A stretch of DNA of 64,000 nt from Delta-02 sp964513565 (GTDB lineage: Bacteria > Desulfobacterota > Syntrophorhabdia > Syntrophorhabdales > Syntrophorhabdaceae), in the NCBI GenBank assembly GCA_964513565.1, contig CAZENE010000015.1:1-64000 (forward strand), in the 5' to 3' direction. Of this stretch, positions 16,697-25,917 are shown piece by piece (position 1 is the first letter of the stretch; each line of letters begins with the position of its first letter). The notes beneath the pieces were generated by a model. It was not told the origin of the DNA, made no database searches, and worked only from the letters and a program-made list of their open reading frames with translations. The position numbers and the translations under genes are program-made.

Positions 16697-17344
16697 ATGT
16701 CTCTTTTGTTCATTCAATACTGGGATATTATCGAAGGGAAAGAGGATGACTATGCCGGATATTTCAATGATACCTATCTTCCGGCAATAGCAACGCTTGG
16801 ATTCGTCCCGGTCGGGGGATACTACGTTGAGATCGGCTTCGGTCCCCGGACCATCGCAGTATTTTCATCGGAAAGCCTCGGTGAGATCTCCGGTATTATA
16901 GCGCGAGCAGATTTCAGGGACCTTACATTGGGTTTGAAGAAATATGTCGCGAACTTCAACAATACTGTTTTGGAGCCTCAGGGCACGGTCAAGACCGGAA
17001 AATACCCGGTGCAGAAAAGCGTTTGGAAGTTTAACCAGTATTACGACCTCAAACCGGAGATGAGGGAAGAATACGAGCAATTTCTTGTCCATGAATACGT
17101 ACCCCGGATGGAAAAATTGGATTACTTCAAGGTCACTAATTGCTGGAATGTAATACTCGGCGGTTTCTGCGATATAATCCTGGAATTTACGTTCAAGGAA
17201 CCTGAAGATATCGGCAAGCTTCTCAAGAATGAAGATTTCTTACGTTATACCGGGCGGCTTAAGAGGAAATACATAACGAAGTACACGAACCGTGTCCAGA
17301 GAAGCACGCAATGGTTCAGAGAGCCGAAATGGTTTCGGCTTTGA
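16697..17344 (+). CDS. Unknown protein with two repeated ferredoxin-like domains (copy 2)
   Basis: 215 residues; GGGGAGG upstream fixes the start at 16697. It is a clear paralogue of the protein at 7550-8194: both share QxWDI at the N terminus, FVPVGGYYVEIGFGPR, KSVWKFNQYYDLKP in the middle and NRVQRSTQWFREPKWF at the end. Like copy 1 it appears to be an internal duplication of an alpha/beta barrel half. It follows the mla operon but has its own gap of about 160 bases with a hairpin. No function is known to me. Confidence 0.78.
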   Translation: MSLLFIQYWDIIEGKEDDYAGYFNDTYLPAIATLGFVPVGGYYVEIGFGPRTIAVFSSESLGEISGIIARADFRDLTLGLKKYVANFNNTVLEPQGTVKTGKYPVQKSVWKFNQYYDLKPEMREEYEQFLVHEYVPRMEKLDYFKVTNCWNVILGGFCDIILEFTFKEPEDIGKLLKNEDFLRYTGRLKRKYITKYTNRVQRSTQWFREPKWFRL

Positions 17345-17357
17345 AAGTTGTAATGTT

Positions 17358-17378
17358 CGGGCTACCTGCAGGTGCCCG
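17358..17378. terminator. Hairpin between convergent genes
   Basis: CGGGC and GCCCG enclose ACCTGCAGGT, giving a stem with one bulged base. It lies between the convergent unknown gene (16697) and the DUF2845 gene, overlapping the end of the latter, and may act on both transcripts. No U-tract. Confidence 0.35.
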
Positions 17379-17733
17379 ACCCAAACCCGCGATCTAATGC
17401 CTGAATATTTGTAAGCGTATCACCGGTAAAAGTCAATTTGTAAATAAAATCGGTGCTGCCGCAATTGTAGATCATTACAGTGGTTGGGGTGATGTTTTGC
17501 GCGTGCGACCGGCCATAGGCACCGCCCCCCAGGACGGCGTCCATATGCTGGACCTCCGTGGGCTCTCCGCACCGTAGTTTAACCACGTACATTGAATCAC
17601 CCGTCCGGACGACCTCGGGGCCGCAGCGCAGCATTCCCGTAGTAAAAACTTCGCATGGTGCCGGCCGTGCAAAACCCAAAACGAACATCAGTATATAAAC
17701 AGAAGCCAGGAATACTATCGTGTATACCCTCAT
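17362..17733 (-). CDS. Secreted DUF2845-like small protein
   Basis: 123 residues with an N-terminal hydrophobic segment (signal peptide or anchor, residues 5-22), then a cysteine-containing domain: LRCGPEVVRTGDSMYVVKLRCGEPTEV, IYNCGSTDFIY and the closing GSGTCR. The LRCG...GD...V..KCGEP pattern is that of DUF2845 periplasmic proteins, with Cys residues that could form disulfides. Function unknown. It is a single gene convergent with the duplicated-domain unknown. Confidence 0.75.
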   Translation of the reverse strand: MRVYTIVFLASVYILMFVLGFARPAPCEVFTTGMLRCGPEVVRTGDSMYVVKLRCGEPTEVQHMDAVLGGGAYGRSHAQNITPTTVMIYNCGSTDFIYKLTFTGDTLTNIQALDRGFGSGTCR

Positions 17734-17813
17734 CTCATCCCTCCCATAACTTCATCATCCCCCATTTCTCCAATATAAGCATATTGTTAAAATCTTCAAC
17801 GTGAAAACCCGGC

Positions 17814-18350
17814 ATGAACGCCGTCGTCTCGCCCCCCGACCTCCATCATTCGGCTCACCGCCAAAAGCCCACTTCCTGGGGTGGGACCGCCGTCGCCCCG
17901 GAGTCGATAGGGAACTGGTACTGGATAGTCGACGAGATCGAAGAGGCGGGATTTACCCCGCTGCTCGTCCACTTGCGCAAGGCGAAATTCATGATGGGGC
18001 TTATCAACAAAGACAGAGAAGCTTGACGTCCACTGTTTCAACCGGATCCAGCGCAACAGGACCCTGCTGACCGTGCGGATACCTCCCGGGATCACAGAGA
18101 TTTAAGGGAACTGACACGGACCCGCATGATCCTGACAGCGCAGAGGACATGGCTCAAGAACCGTATCCTGGCGACGTTCAACAAGTATGGATGGACATTC
18201 ACTGAATTCAGTGATGCCTTCGGGAAGAAGGCGCGTACCGAACTCGAGAGGTGCGTCGACAGCCTGCCCTTAAAACTGCATATGTGACCCGCATGCTCTT
18301 GAGCCAGCTCGAAGTGACGGCTGGGCGTGATTACTATTATTGCATGGAGG
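17814..18350 (+). pseudogene. IS110-family transposase remnant
   Basis: The frame at 17814 gives ESIGNWYWIVDEIEEAGF, the IS110 DEDD-domain stretch that follows its conserved Glu. It stops at 18024; the next segment (DVHCFNRIQRNRTLLTVRIPP) continues one base out of frame, and from about 18090 the first frame resumes with RDLRELTRTRMILTAQRTWL and KNRILATFNKYGW, all IS110-like. So at least two frameshifts, and the N terminus and C-terminal transposase_20 domain are missing. It fills most of the 17734-18470 gap. No terminal repeats or target duplication were recognised. Confidence 0.75.
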
Positions 18351-18470
18351 GGTCGGCGGTAATACGGGACTGTCGCCGGAGGTTGAGAATGCGGCCAAAG
18401 CTGGATCCGACCTTAATGCTTAGATTGTATCGAGGTCATCATGAATGACCCGGAAAAGGAGGTATATGCA

Positions 18471-19685
18471 ATGAAAGCAGTAGTTTTTAAAGGAATAGGG
18501 GATATACGGTTAGAAGATGTTCCGGATCCCAGGATCAAGGAACCAACGGACGCCATCGTACGCCTTACGGCGTCCGCTATATGCGGTACAGATCTTCACA
18601 TGATACGGGGAACCGTTGGCCACATGAGACCGGGGACCATCCTTGGACATGAAGGGGTCGGTATTGTCGAGGAAATAGGAAAAGGGGTAAGGAATCTCGT
18701 AAAGGGCGACAGGGTTATTGTCTCATCGACGATCGCATGCGGTTATTGTTCGTATTGCAGGGATGGTTACTATTCGCAGTGCGATAATGCGAATCCCCAT
18801 GGAAAGCTGGCGGGAACCGCTTTTTTCGGCGGGCCTGAGGAAACGGGTCCCTTCGACGGCCTGCAGGCGGAATATGCACTCGTGCCCTATGCAAATGTGG
18901 GGCTTGTCAAGATACACGGTCATCTGGACGACGACAAGGCGATCATGCTCTCCGATATCTTACCGACGGGATTTTTTGGGGCCGATATTGCAGAGATACG
19001 TCCCGGTGACACGGTTGCCGTCTTCGGATGCGGCCCTGTAGGCCAGTTCGTTATTGCAAGCGCTATTTTAATGGATGCAGGGCGGATCTTTGCCGTGGAC
19101 CATGTCCCGAACAGGTTGGATATGGCCCGGGCCCAGGGGGCGGAAGTGATCAATTTTGAGGAAGATGATCCTGTAATGGTCATCAGGGAACTTACCGGGG
19201 GAATCGGTGTCGACAGGGCCATAGACGCTGTGGGTGTAGATGCCGAAAGGCCTCATCACGGCCCCGTTGCATCGAAAGTAGAAAAAATGCAGGGTCAATT
19301 TGAAAGGGAATTGAGTGAGATCGCACCCGAAGCCCGCCCCGAGGGACAGGCGTGGCACCCCGGCGACGCACCGTCCCTTGCGCTTACCTGGGCGGTCGAA
19401 TCGCTCGCCAAGGCCGGGACCCTGGCGGTCATCGGGGTTTATCCCCAGACAGCGCGGGTATTTCCGACGGGCATGGCAATGAACAAGAACCTGACGATAA
19501 ACATGGGAAACTGCAACCACAGGAAATATATTCCGCATTTGCTGGAATTGGTCCAGAACGGCACGATCGACCCGTCCAACATATTGACCAATGTTGCGCC
19601 TCTCACCGACGCGATCACAGCCTATAAGAATTTTGACGAAAGGCAGCAGGGCTGGGTCAAGGTAGAGTTGAGGCCGGCATCATAA
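18471..19685 (+). CDS. Zinc-dependent alcohol/formaldehyde dehydrogenase-like protein
   Basis: 404 residues of the medium-chain dehydrogenase family. Catalytic zinc ligands lie in SAICGTDLHM and GHEGVGIVEE; structural zinc cysteines are C-x2-C-x2-C-x7-C (CGYCSYC...QC). The nucleotide fold motif is VFGCGPVGQFVIASA. An insertion of about 50 residues before the last strands (GPVASKVEKMQGQFERELSE) is typical of glutathione-independent formaldehyde-dehydrogenase-like members. The start at 18471 has AGGAGG eight bases upstream; a longer frame from 18441 lacks a site. Substrate is uncertain. Confidence 0.88.
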   Translation: MKAVVFKGIGDIRLEDVPDPRIKEPTDAIVRLTASAICGTDLHMIRGTVGHMRPGTILGHEGVGIVEEIGKGVRNLVKGDRVIVSSTIACGYCSYCRDGYYSQCDNANPHGKLAGTAFFGGPEETGPFDGLQAEYALVPYANVGLVKIHGHLDDDKAIMLSDILPTGFFGADIAEIRPGDTVAVFGCGPVGQFVIASAILMDAGRIFAVDHVPNRLDMARAQGAEVINFEEDDPVMVIRELTGGIGVDRAIDAVGVDAERPHHGPVASKVEKMQGQFERELSEIAPEARPEGQAWHPGDAPSLALTWAVESLAKAGTLAVIGVYPQTARVFPTGMAMNKNLTINMGNCNHRKYIPHLLELVQNGTIDPSNILTNVAPLTDAITAYKNFDERQQGWVKVELRPAS

Positions 19686-19847
19686 TCTATCGTTCAAGTT
19701 TCCTGAAGAAATCGTGGCCTGGTCCCATTCCGGCCAGACCAGGCCAGGCCAGCACCCACCGCACCGCCACGGTTCCGGGATCCCAGGAGGCTGTGTAATA
19801 ATTTTCTTTCGGCTGGATCGGTGCGAAATGCCGGGATAACACCACGG

Positions 19848-20642
19848 TCATTCTGGCGGAGGCCGGAAGCCGGTGTCTTTATTGTTAAGGATCTCCCAGG
19901 CATTCTTGTCGCCAAGCTGCGCGGCCATGCGATAGTCCGCAAGTGCGGGCATTATCATCCCTGATCTTTCACGTAATAACCCTCTCTGGTAATATGCCTC
20001 ACCAAGATCGGGACTTAATTCGATCGCCTTGTCGAGGTCTTCGATAGCTTTGGAATATTCCCCGAGACTATGCCAGACCTTTCCCCGGCTGAGGTAAGTC
20101 TCAGCGTACTCGGGGTGGACGCTGATAAAAGCGGTGTAATCCTCTATGGCTTCATTATTCTTCCCGAGGGCCGCATAGGCATCACCCCTGATGACCCGGA
20201 CCCACAGAAATGCGGGCTTCAATGCCAGGAGTGTAGAATAATCGTCAATGGCTTCATCATATCTTTCTAGGAGGATCAAAGCCGCGCCGCGTCTTCCATG
20301 GAGTATCGGGTTGTGCGGCATAAGTGTGATGGCGCTGTCGAAATCGGCGACCTCGAGCTCGTGTTTGCCCATAGCGCCGTATACATGCGCACGGCTTATG
20401 TATGATTCCGTCCGGACGGGGTCAAGGTTGATAGCTTCGGTGTAGCTCTCGGCCGCGCGCTGGAATTCTCCAACATCCCGCAGCAGGTCGCCGAGGTCGA
20501 GAAAGGCATCGAGAAATTCACAATCGAGCTCGGTTGCGCGAATATAATTCTTCAGGGCAAGCTCATTATTCCCGATATCACGGTATGCCGCACCTTTCCG
20601 GTGATAAGCCCGGGCAAATTCGGGATTTCGAAATGGGACCAT
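19848..20642 (-). CDS. TPR-repeat protein
   Basis: 264 residues made almost wholly of about seven tetratricopeptide repeats (for example AYHRKGAAYRDIGNNELALK, SYISRAHVYGAMGKHELEVA, TYLSRGKVWHSLGEYSKAIE). TPR arrays bind partner proteins. There is no signal peptide visible from the start used; the ribosome-binding site is weak, so the start is uncertain. It follows a lipoprotein gene on the same strand (81-base gap), so the two may act together at the envelope. Confidence 0.8.
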   Translation of the reverse strand: MVPFRNPEFARAYHRKGAAYRDIGNNELALKNYIRATELDCEFLDAFLDLGDLLRDVGEFQRAAESYTEAINLDPVRTESYISRAHVYGAMGKHELEVADFDSAITLMPHNPILHGRRGAALILLERYDEAIDDYSTLLALKPAFLWVRVIRGDAYAALGKNNEAIEDYTAFISVHPEYAETYLSRGKVWHSLGEYSKAIEDLDKAIELSPDLGEAYYQRGLLRERSGMIMPALADYRMAAQLGDKNAWEILNNKDTGFRPPPE

Positions 20643-20723
20643 TAATAACTCTACAGTGAAAAGCAGATTAAAACAAGTTGGTTTGCACGATGATTACAGG
20701 CGGGTCCCGCATCAGGCGGTTTC

Positions 20724-21590
20724 CTATTTGTCTCTAGCCTGAAACCCGAAACTTGAAACTTGAGAAAACTTCTGTAATATTTTGCCGCCCGTGACATCGT
20801 AGACCCACATATCGACGACCTGAACATGGAGATAGTGATACCGGGCCAGATAGACGCCGGACGCGCCGGGGACGGGATTGCGGTTGATCTCTTCGTAAGT
20901 GATGTACGGCGATATAAGCCTGCCGATGAGAAGCAGCATAAGGTCCGCCTGCGACTTTTTGGCATCTTGCGGCGTCATCGTAACGGTCGCCGTGATCGTC
21001 TCCGCGTTTTCTGCCAGAACGCCTCTGCTGACGAAGGGCATGATCGCATACTCACTGAATTTTTTCTCTTCGATCACTCTTTGTGACTTATTGTTTTCCT
21101 TAATGACATAGGTATTGTCGAGCTGCGGCTGGTACCTGACCACAAAAGCCCGCTTGGAGGCCGCGGACCCTTTTTCAAAAACGGGCGTAAATTTGACATC
21201 TAGGCGGACCGCGTTTTTTGCGGCATCATAAGATATTTTTTTCGGAGTGATCCTGAATGCGTAGACACTGTCAAAATCGCAAGAGCCCATTATGGGTGCA
21301 TAGATCTCTCCCGCAATTCTCGACCTGTGCTGTTCAACCGTTTCGTCCGGACGCCGTTTGACTATTTCGTGCCGCAGCCGGATATTATTATAAAGAAGTT
21401 CGGGATTATGGCCGGCATACAAGGGGGAAAGCCGTTCCGTATTGATGTTGAAGGGCTTCGTATCATATATGGCCGACAGGAACGTCGTCTGAGGAACATG
21501 AGGAGGCTTCTCCTTCTTCCCGGGTCCCGAACATGAGACAAGGATAGCGCTGATACAAACCAGGATCAAAACAAATCTATAATCTTTCAT
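20724..21590 (-). CDS. Lipoprotein of unknown function
   Basis: 288 residues with a clear lipoprotein signal (ISAILVSC; Cys20 followed by Ser, compatible with outer-membrane sorting). The mature region has alternating strand-rich segments (YAFRITPKKISYDAAKNAVR, RAFVVRYQPQLDNTYVIKE, ITATVTMTPQDA, LHVQVVDMWVYDVTGGKIL). No enzyme motif is visible and I do not recognise the family. It lies upstream of the TPR protein and downstream of a heptamer-repeat element. Confidence 0.75.
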   Translation of the reverse strand: MKDYRFVLILVCISAILVSCSGPGKKEKPPHVPQTTFLSAIYDTKPFNINTERLSPLYAGHNPELLYNNIRLRHEIVKRRPDETVEQHRSRIAGEIYAPIMGSCDFDSVYAFRITPKKISYDAAKNAVRLDVKFTPVFEKGSAASKRAFVVRYQPQLDNTYVIKENNKSQRVIEEKKFSEYAIMPFVSRGVLAENAETITATVTMTPQDAKKSQADLMLLLIGRLISPYITYEEINRNPVPGASGVYLARYHYLHVQVVDMWVYDVTGGKILQKFSQVSSFGFQARDK

Positions 21591-21629
21591 GCGGCATGCC
21601 TACCGAAGATTTTTTAGATTGAACCACCT

Positions 21630-21793
21630 TCGTAAATCGTAAATCGGAAATCATAAAATGTAAATCGTAAACGGGGTATGATCCGGACACGTAGGTTGTG
21701 CTAGTCAAGAAAAGCGTTTACACCCCGGCTTGCCGGAATCCAGCCTGTATTATATTTTTTTACGATTTACTTTTACGTTTTACGATTCACGAA
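21630..21793. repeat. Heptamer-repeat element A with facing arms
   Basis: Left arm 21630-21671 is a run of about six NCGTAAA-type heptamers (TCGTAAA, TCGTAAA, TCGGAAA, TCATAAA, ATGTAAA, TCGTAAA). Right arm 21757-21793 carries the complement (TACGATTTACTTTTACG, TTTTACGATTCACG). About 85 bases between them include a GATCCGGACACGTAGGTT segment shared with element E near 47076. The right arm ends exactly at the stop codon of the downstream permease gene. Confidence 0.7.
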
Positions 21794-22915
21794 TCAATTC
21801 AATCTTTTCTTAAATCTCAGTGAGCTTGTCGCAACGACCGCTATGCCGAGGACGAACAGGGCAAGGAACTGGGGCCAGAGAATTCCCATTCCGCTGCCTT
21901 TCAGAAAGACCCCCCGGATAATGATAAGAAAATACCGCAGGGGATTGAGGTACGTGACCAGCTGAATGGCGTACGGCATATTCTCGATGGGGAACATGAG
22001 CCCTGAAAGGAGGACGGCGGGGGCAAAAAACAGGAACGATGCCATCATCGCCTGCTGCTGTGTTCGTGAGATGGTTGAGATAAAAAGCCCGAAACCGAGC
22101 ACGGAAAGCAGGTATACGGCGGTCGCCAGAGACATCAGGGGTATCGATCCCCTGATCGGTACCTCAAACCAGATGACGCCGACGAGGGTTACGAGGAACA
22201 TGTCGAAAAAGCCGATGACGGCAAAGGGGATCGTTTTGCCGAGCATGAGCTCGGCCGGGCGGATCGGTGTTACCATCAATTGTTCCATCGTACCGATCTC
22301 ACGTTCCCGCACGATCGCCATCGCGGTCAGCAGGAGGCAGACGAGAAGGACCATGATCGCAATGACGCCGGGGACGTTATAGTTCTTGCTCTTGAGGTCT
22401 GCGTTGTACCAGGCCCTGGGCCGCACATCGAGAAACCCTCCCGTCGGGTAGGCCGATTTCATAGTAAGGTCCTGGCTAAATTTGGAGATTATGCCGCTCG
22501 CATACCCCGCCGCGACCATCGCGGTATTCGAATCGGTCCCGTCGAGAAGCACCTGCATGGAAGGCTTGCGCCGCGCCTCGAGGTCCGAGGTGAACCCGCG
22601 GTCAAAACTTAAGACAACGGTCGCTTCGCCTTTATCGAGGATCTGTCGTACGTCATCATCCGACCCGGGATACGCGACGATCCGAAAATACCCCGACGAC
22701 TCGAAACGCCGAGCTATTTCGCGGGTCACGGATGTTTTGTCGAGGTCGTACACGGCAGTCCTGATATTTGCGACATCCATCGTGACCGCGTACCCGAAGA
22801 CTATAAGCTGCAGGACGGGTGTGACAAAGATGATGGGCTTCATCTTCCTGTCCCGGAAGATCTGGATGAACTCTTTTTTGATAATGTACTTGATCCGGCG
22901 CATAGTATCTTTCAT
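21794..22915 (-). CDS. ABC-2 type exporter permease (YbhR-like)
   Basis: 373 residues: an N-terminal membrane helix (KPIIFVTPVLQLIVFGYAVT), a periplasmic domain of about 140 residues and five C-terminal helices, the ABC2_membrane_3 layout. I set the start at ATG 22915, two bases after the stop of the upstream permease; the same frame is open further upstream, but that part is antisense-like sequence inside the other permease gene and does not resemble any protein. With the preceding genes it makes a multidrug or cell-envelope exporter. Last gene of the operon. Confidence 0.92.
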   Translation of the reverse strand: MKDTMRRIKYIIKKEFIQIFRDRKMKPIIFVTPVLQLIVFGYAVTMDVANIRTAVYDLDKTSVTREIARRFESSGYFRIVAYPGSDDDVRQILDKGEATVVLSFDRGFTSDLEARRKPSMQVLLDGTDSNTAMVAAGYASGIISKFSQDLTMKSAYPTGGFLDVRPRAWYNADLKSKNYNVPGVIAIMVLLVCLLLTAMAIVREREIGTMEQLMVTPIRPAELMLGKTIPFAVIGFFDMFLVTLVGVIWFEVPIRGSIPLMSLATAVYLLSVLGFGLFISTISRTQQQAMMASFLFFAPAVLLSGLMFPIENMPYAIQLVTYLNPLRYFLIIIRGVFLKGSGMGILWPQFLALFVLGIAVVATSSLRFKKRLN

Positions 22916-22917
22916 TG

Positions 22918-24027
22918 TCAGGTCACCCGCTTCTTGAACTTCTTTATTGAGATGAAAAATACGATGGCGCCGAAAAGCGCGAGAAGCCCCATTTCGGTAA
23001 TCAGCATCCCGGCGGTATTGCCTTTCAGGAATATTCCCTTTATCGCCGACACGAAATACCGGGCGGGAATAAACCGGGTAATAACCTGAAGTGGGACCGG
23101 CATATTGAGTATCGAGAACATGAAGCCGGAGAGGAGAAGGGCGGGCAGGTACGAGATTATGACGGAGATCTGGCTTGACGCCAGCTGGGATTTGGTAACG
23201 ATCGAAATGAGGATCCCGAGGCTCAAGCCGCCGAACAGAAAAAGGGATGAAATGAACAACAGGAGAAAGAAGCTTCCTTTTAAGGGGACCCCGAAAAGAA
23301 AGACGACAATAACGATGGACAGGACCGTGTCTATGATCCCGATGACAAAATAAGGTATAAGCTTCCCTATGATGATCTCGGCCGGTTTCACGGGTGTCGA
23401 GATGATTTGCTCCATCGTGCCGCGTTCCCATTCCCGCGCTATGGTGAGCGAAGTCAGGAGCGCAGCGATAATAGCCATGATCACGGCGATAAGTCCGGGG
23501 ACGATGAAATTACGCGATTTCAGCTCGGGGTTGTACCACACCCGGGGACGGACATCGATGACCGGCGCCGCCGGATACAGTCCTTCGCGCCGCGCGGCCA
23601 GTTCAAGGGCGATGTTCAGGTACCCGAGGGCGATTGTGGCCGTGTTCGAATCGCTGCCGTCGACAATGACCTGTAGCTGTGCCGGCCTCCCTGTTTCCGC
23701 ATACCGGGAAAAATCTTCGGGAAATGTGATGGCCACACGCGCGGAGCCTTCGTCGAGCGCGGCGTCGATGCGGGCCGGGTCCCGGACGTATTCCCGGATG
23801 GTGAAATACCCGGAGGCCTCGAGTCCGCGAATGACCTCCCGGCTCATGCTCGACATGTCTCTGTCGTATACGATCGTCGGCAACCGGTCGACATCGACGG
23901 TTATCGCATATCCGAAGATGAAAAGGAGTATGACCGGCATGAGGAATGCGAGCGCCAGGCTCAAGGGGTCCCTGCGTATCTGTAAAGCCTCTTTCCGTGC
24001 CATTGCCCTTATCCGGCCCGGGTTCAT
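22918..24027 (-). CDS. ABC-2 type exporter permease (YbhS-like)
   Basis: 369 residues with the same topology as its downstream neighbour and clear homology to it (GYAITVDVDRLPTIVYDRD versus GYAVTMDVANIRTAVYDLD; DGSDSNTATIALGY versus DGTDSNTAMVAAGY). The two permeases probably form a heterodimer. EREIGTMEQL-type coupling helix appears here as EWERGTMEQIISTPVKPAEI. It overlaps the upstream ATPase gene by one base. Confidence 0.93.
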   Translation of the reverse strand: MNPGRIRAMARKEALQIRRDPLSLALAFLMPVILLFIFGYAITVDVDRLPTIVYDRDMSSMSREVIRGLEASGYFTIREYVRDPARIDAALDEGSARVAITFPEDFSRYAETGRPAQLQVIVDGSDSNTATIALGYLNIALELAARREGLYPAAPVIDVRPRVWYNPELKSRNFIVPGLIAVIMAIIAALLTSLTIAREWERGTMEQIISTPVKPAEIIIGKLIPYFVIGIIDTVLSIVIVVFLFGVPLKGSFFLLLFISSLFLFGGLSLGILISIVTKSQLASSQISVIISYLPALLLSGFMFSILNMPVPLQVITRFIPARYFVSAIKGIFLKGNTAGMLITEMGLLALFGAIVFFISIKKFKKRVT

Positions 24028-24974
24028 CAGGACACCTCTATAAGCGATACGAACATATCCTCGAGTGAAGGACGGATCGGGGCAATACGAGATACGGGGA
24101 TATGGGCCGATTCCAGCATGGATGTTATCCGGGGGATCGCCGATGCCGCGTCGTCGACGGTCGCATGGATCACACTGCCGAAAAGCGCGGCATCGAAACC
24201 CTCTCTTGCAAGGATATCAAGTGCATCGATGACCCCGGATGCCGCGATCTCGAGGATCTCCTTATGCATGTATTCCTTTTTCATAACATCGGGCCGGCCT
24301 TCCGCGATGATCTTCCCGCGGTAGATGAGGGCGAGGCGGTCGCAATACTCGGCTTCGTCGAGGTAATGCGTCGTGACGAAGACCGTCGTCCCCCCGGATG
24401 ACATGTCATATATGAGATTCCAGAACCTGCGCCGCGATATGGGGTCGACGCCCGATGTTGGTTCATCGAGAAATATGATAGGGGGTTCGTGTATAACGGC
24501 GCAACCGAGCGCCAGGCGCTGTTTGAAGCCGCTTGCCATGGTGCGCGTGATGGTCTTTCGCATATCCGCGATGCCCGCTATGTCGAGGACCCATTCTTTG
24601 CGCTCCTCCTTCTTCTCGTCGGGTACCCCGTAGACCCCGCTGAAAAAATCGATGTTCTCCTCGATCGTCAGGTCGTCGTACAGGGAAAACCTTTGGGACA
24701 TGTACCCGATGTTTTTCTTGATGTCCTCGGACTGCGTCATGATATCAAAGCCGCCGACCCTGCCTTCTCCCGCGGTAGGCAGAAGAAGCCCGCACAGCAT
24801 CCGGATCGTCGTTGATTTCCCGGCCCCGTTCGGTCCCAGGAACCCGAAGACCTCGCCGCGGGCCACAGTGAGATCTATAGCGTCGACGGCCTTGAATTCC
24901 CCGAAGGCCCGCGTCAGGCCCTTTACGGTGACTGCGGCATCATCGGGCCGGACTTTGCCAGGTGTGTTATTCAT
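24027..24974 (-). CDS. ABC exporter ATPase (second, YbhF C-half-like)
   Basis: 315 residues with Walker A (GPNGAGKST), Q-loop (YMSQRFSLYDDLT), a degenerate signature (TMASGFKQRLALGCAVIH in place of LSGGQ) and Walker B (IIFLDEPTSGVDP). The C-terminal 90 residues form the accessory domain common in DrrA/YbhF-type ATPases. The signature lacks the LSGG serine-glycine pair in canonical form, as usual for the second half of YbhF. It overlaps the preceding ATPase gene by eight bases. Confidence 0.92.
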   Translation of the reverse strand: MNNTPGKVRPDDAAVTVKGLTRAFGEFKAVDAIDLTVARGEVFGFLGPNGAGKSTTIRMLCGLLLPTAGEGRVGGFDIMTQSEDIKKNIGYMSQRFSLYDDLTIEENIDFFSGVYGVPDEKKEERKEWVLDIAGIADMRKTITRTMASGFKQRLALGCAVIHEPPIIFLDEPTSGVDPISRRRFWNLIYDMSSGGTTVFVTTHYLDEAEYCDRLALIYRGKIIAEGRPDVMKKEYMHKEILEIAASGVIDALDILAREGFDAALFGSVIHATVDDAASAIPRITSMLESAHIPVSRIAPIRPSLEDMFVSLIEVS

Positions 24975-25914
24975 CTTCTTTATCCGAACCTGTTTTTTTA
25001 CCGATCATCGAAAAGAAAATGTCCTCTATCGACGGCGCTATCTCGCGATGCTCCTCAACACTGCATTTTTTTTCCGACAGCAGGGCCAAAAGGCCCGGTA
25101 TATCGCTGCGGTCGTTCAGGCCTATATGCAGTCTGTCCCCGTAGGTACCGATGCCGGCAACTCTCCGGTCATCTTTCAATGCCTTAATTATGTCGCGCCC
25201 ATTTTCGGACCATACCTCGATCATGGGCATAGCGTGATGTGCCTTGATCGCGCCCGGCGTATCCTTTTCCAAAATCCGGCCCTCGTAGATGAGGCCGATC
25301 TCGGTGCACCGCTCCGCCTCGTCGAGGTACGATGTGGAAACAAAGATCGTCACCCCTTCCTTCAGAAGCTCGTAGAGTATCTTCCAGAAATCCCGTCGTG
25401 ACACCGGATCTACGCCGTTTGTCGGCTCGTCGAGAAAAACTATCTCGGGGGTGTGGATAAGGGCGCATGCGAGGCCGAGCTTCTGCTTCATCCCCCCGGA
25501 GAGCTGTCCCGCAAGCCTGTCCGTGAACGGTGTAAGGTTGGAGAACCCGAGGAGCCTTTCTATGCGTGATGGCCGTTCATTTTTCGGAACGCTGAATATG
25601 TCCGCATAAAAAACGATATTCTCCATGACCGTCAGGTCTTCGTAAAGGCCGAACCTCTGCGGCATGTAGGCGATCTTTTCCTTGATCCGGTCCGGTTCTT
25701 TCACGATGTGGTGCGAGGCGACCGAGGCATTGCCGGAAGTAGGTTCCATAACAGCCGTCAAAAGCCTCATGAGAGTTGATTTCCCGGCGCCGTCAGGGCC
25801 GACGAGCCCGAAGAGTTCACCCTTGCGGACCTCGAGCGTGATCCCGTCAAGCGCTTTGACATCCCCGAAACTTTTGGTCAGGGATTCACACCTGATGACC
25901 GGAGTGTCATTCAC
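24967..25914 (-). CDS. ABC exporter ATPase (first, YbhF N-half-like)
   Basis: 315 residues with Walker A (GPDGAGKST), the Q-loop (YMPQRFGLYEDLTVMENI), a canonical signature (LSGGMKQKLGLACALIH) and Walker B (IVFLDEPTNGVDP). GPDGAGKS with Asp is characteristic of the first ATPase of YbhF-like pairs. In E. coli the two ATPases are fused as YbhF; here they are separate overlapping genes of equal length. Confidence 0.93.
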   Translation of the reverse strand: MNDTPVIRCESLTKSFGDVKALDGITLEVRKGELFGLVGPDGAGKSTLMRLLTAVMEPTSGNASVASHHIVKEPDRIKEKIAYMPQRFGLYEDLTVMENIVFYADIFSVPKNERPSRIERLLGFSNLTPFTDRLAGQLSGGMKQKLGLACALIHTPEIVFLDEPTNGVDPVSRRDFWKILYELLKEGVTIFVSTSYLDEAERCTEIGLIYEGRILEKDTPGAIKAHHAMPMIEVWSENGRDIIKALKDDRRVAGIGTYGDRLHIGLNDRSDIPGLLALLSEKKCSVEEHREIAPSIEDIFFSMIGKKTGSDKEDE

Positions 25915-25917
25915 GGG

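Noticed and set aside
22916..23431. N-terminal extension of the YbhR-like permease to 545 residues
   Set aside because: The extension lies inside the neighbouring permease gene in another frame and resembles no protein; the shorter start two bases after the neighbour's stop fits the family.
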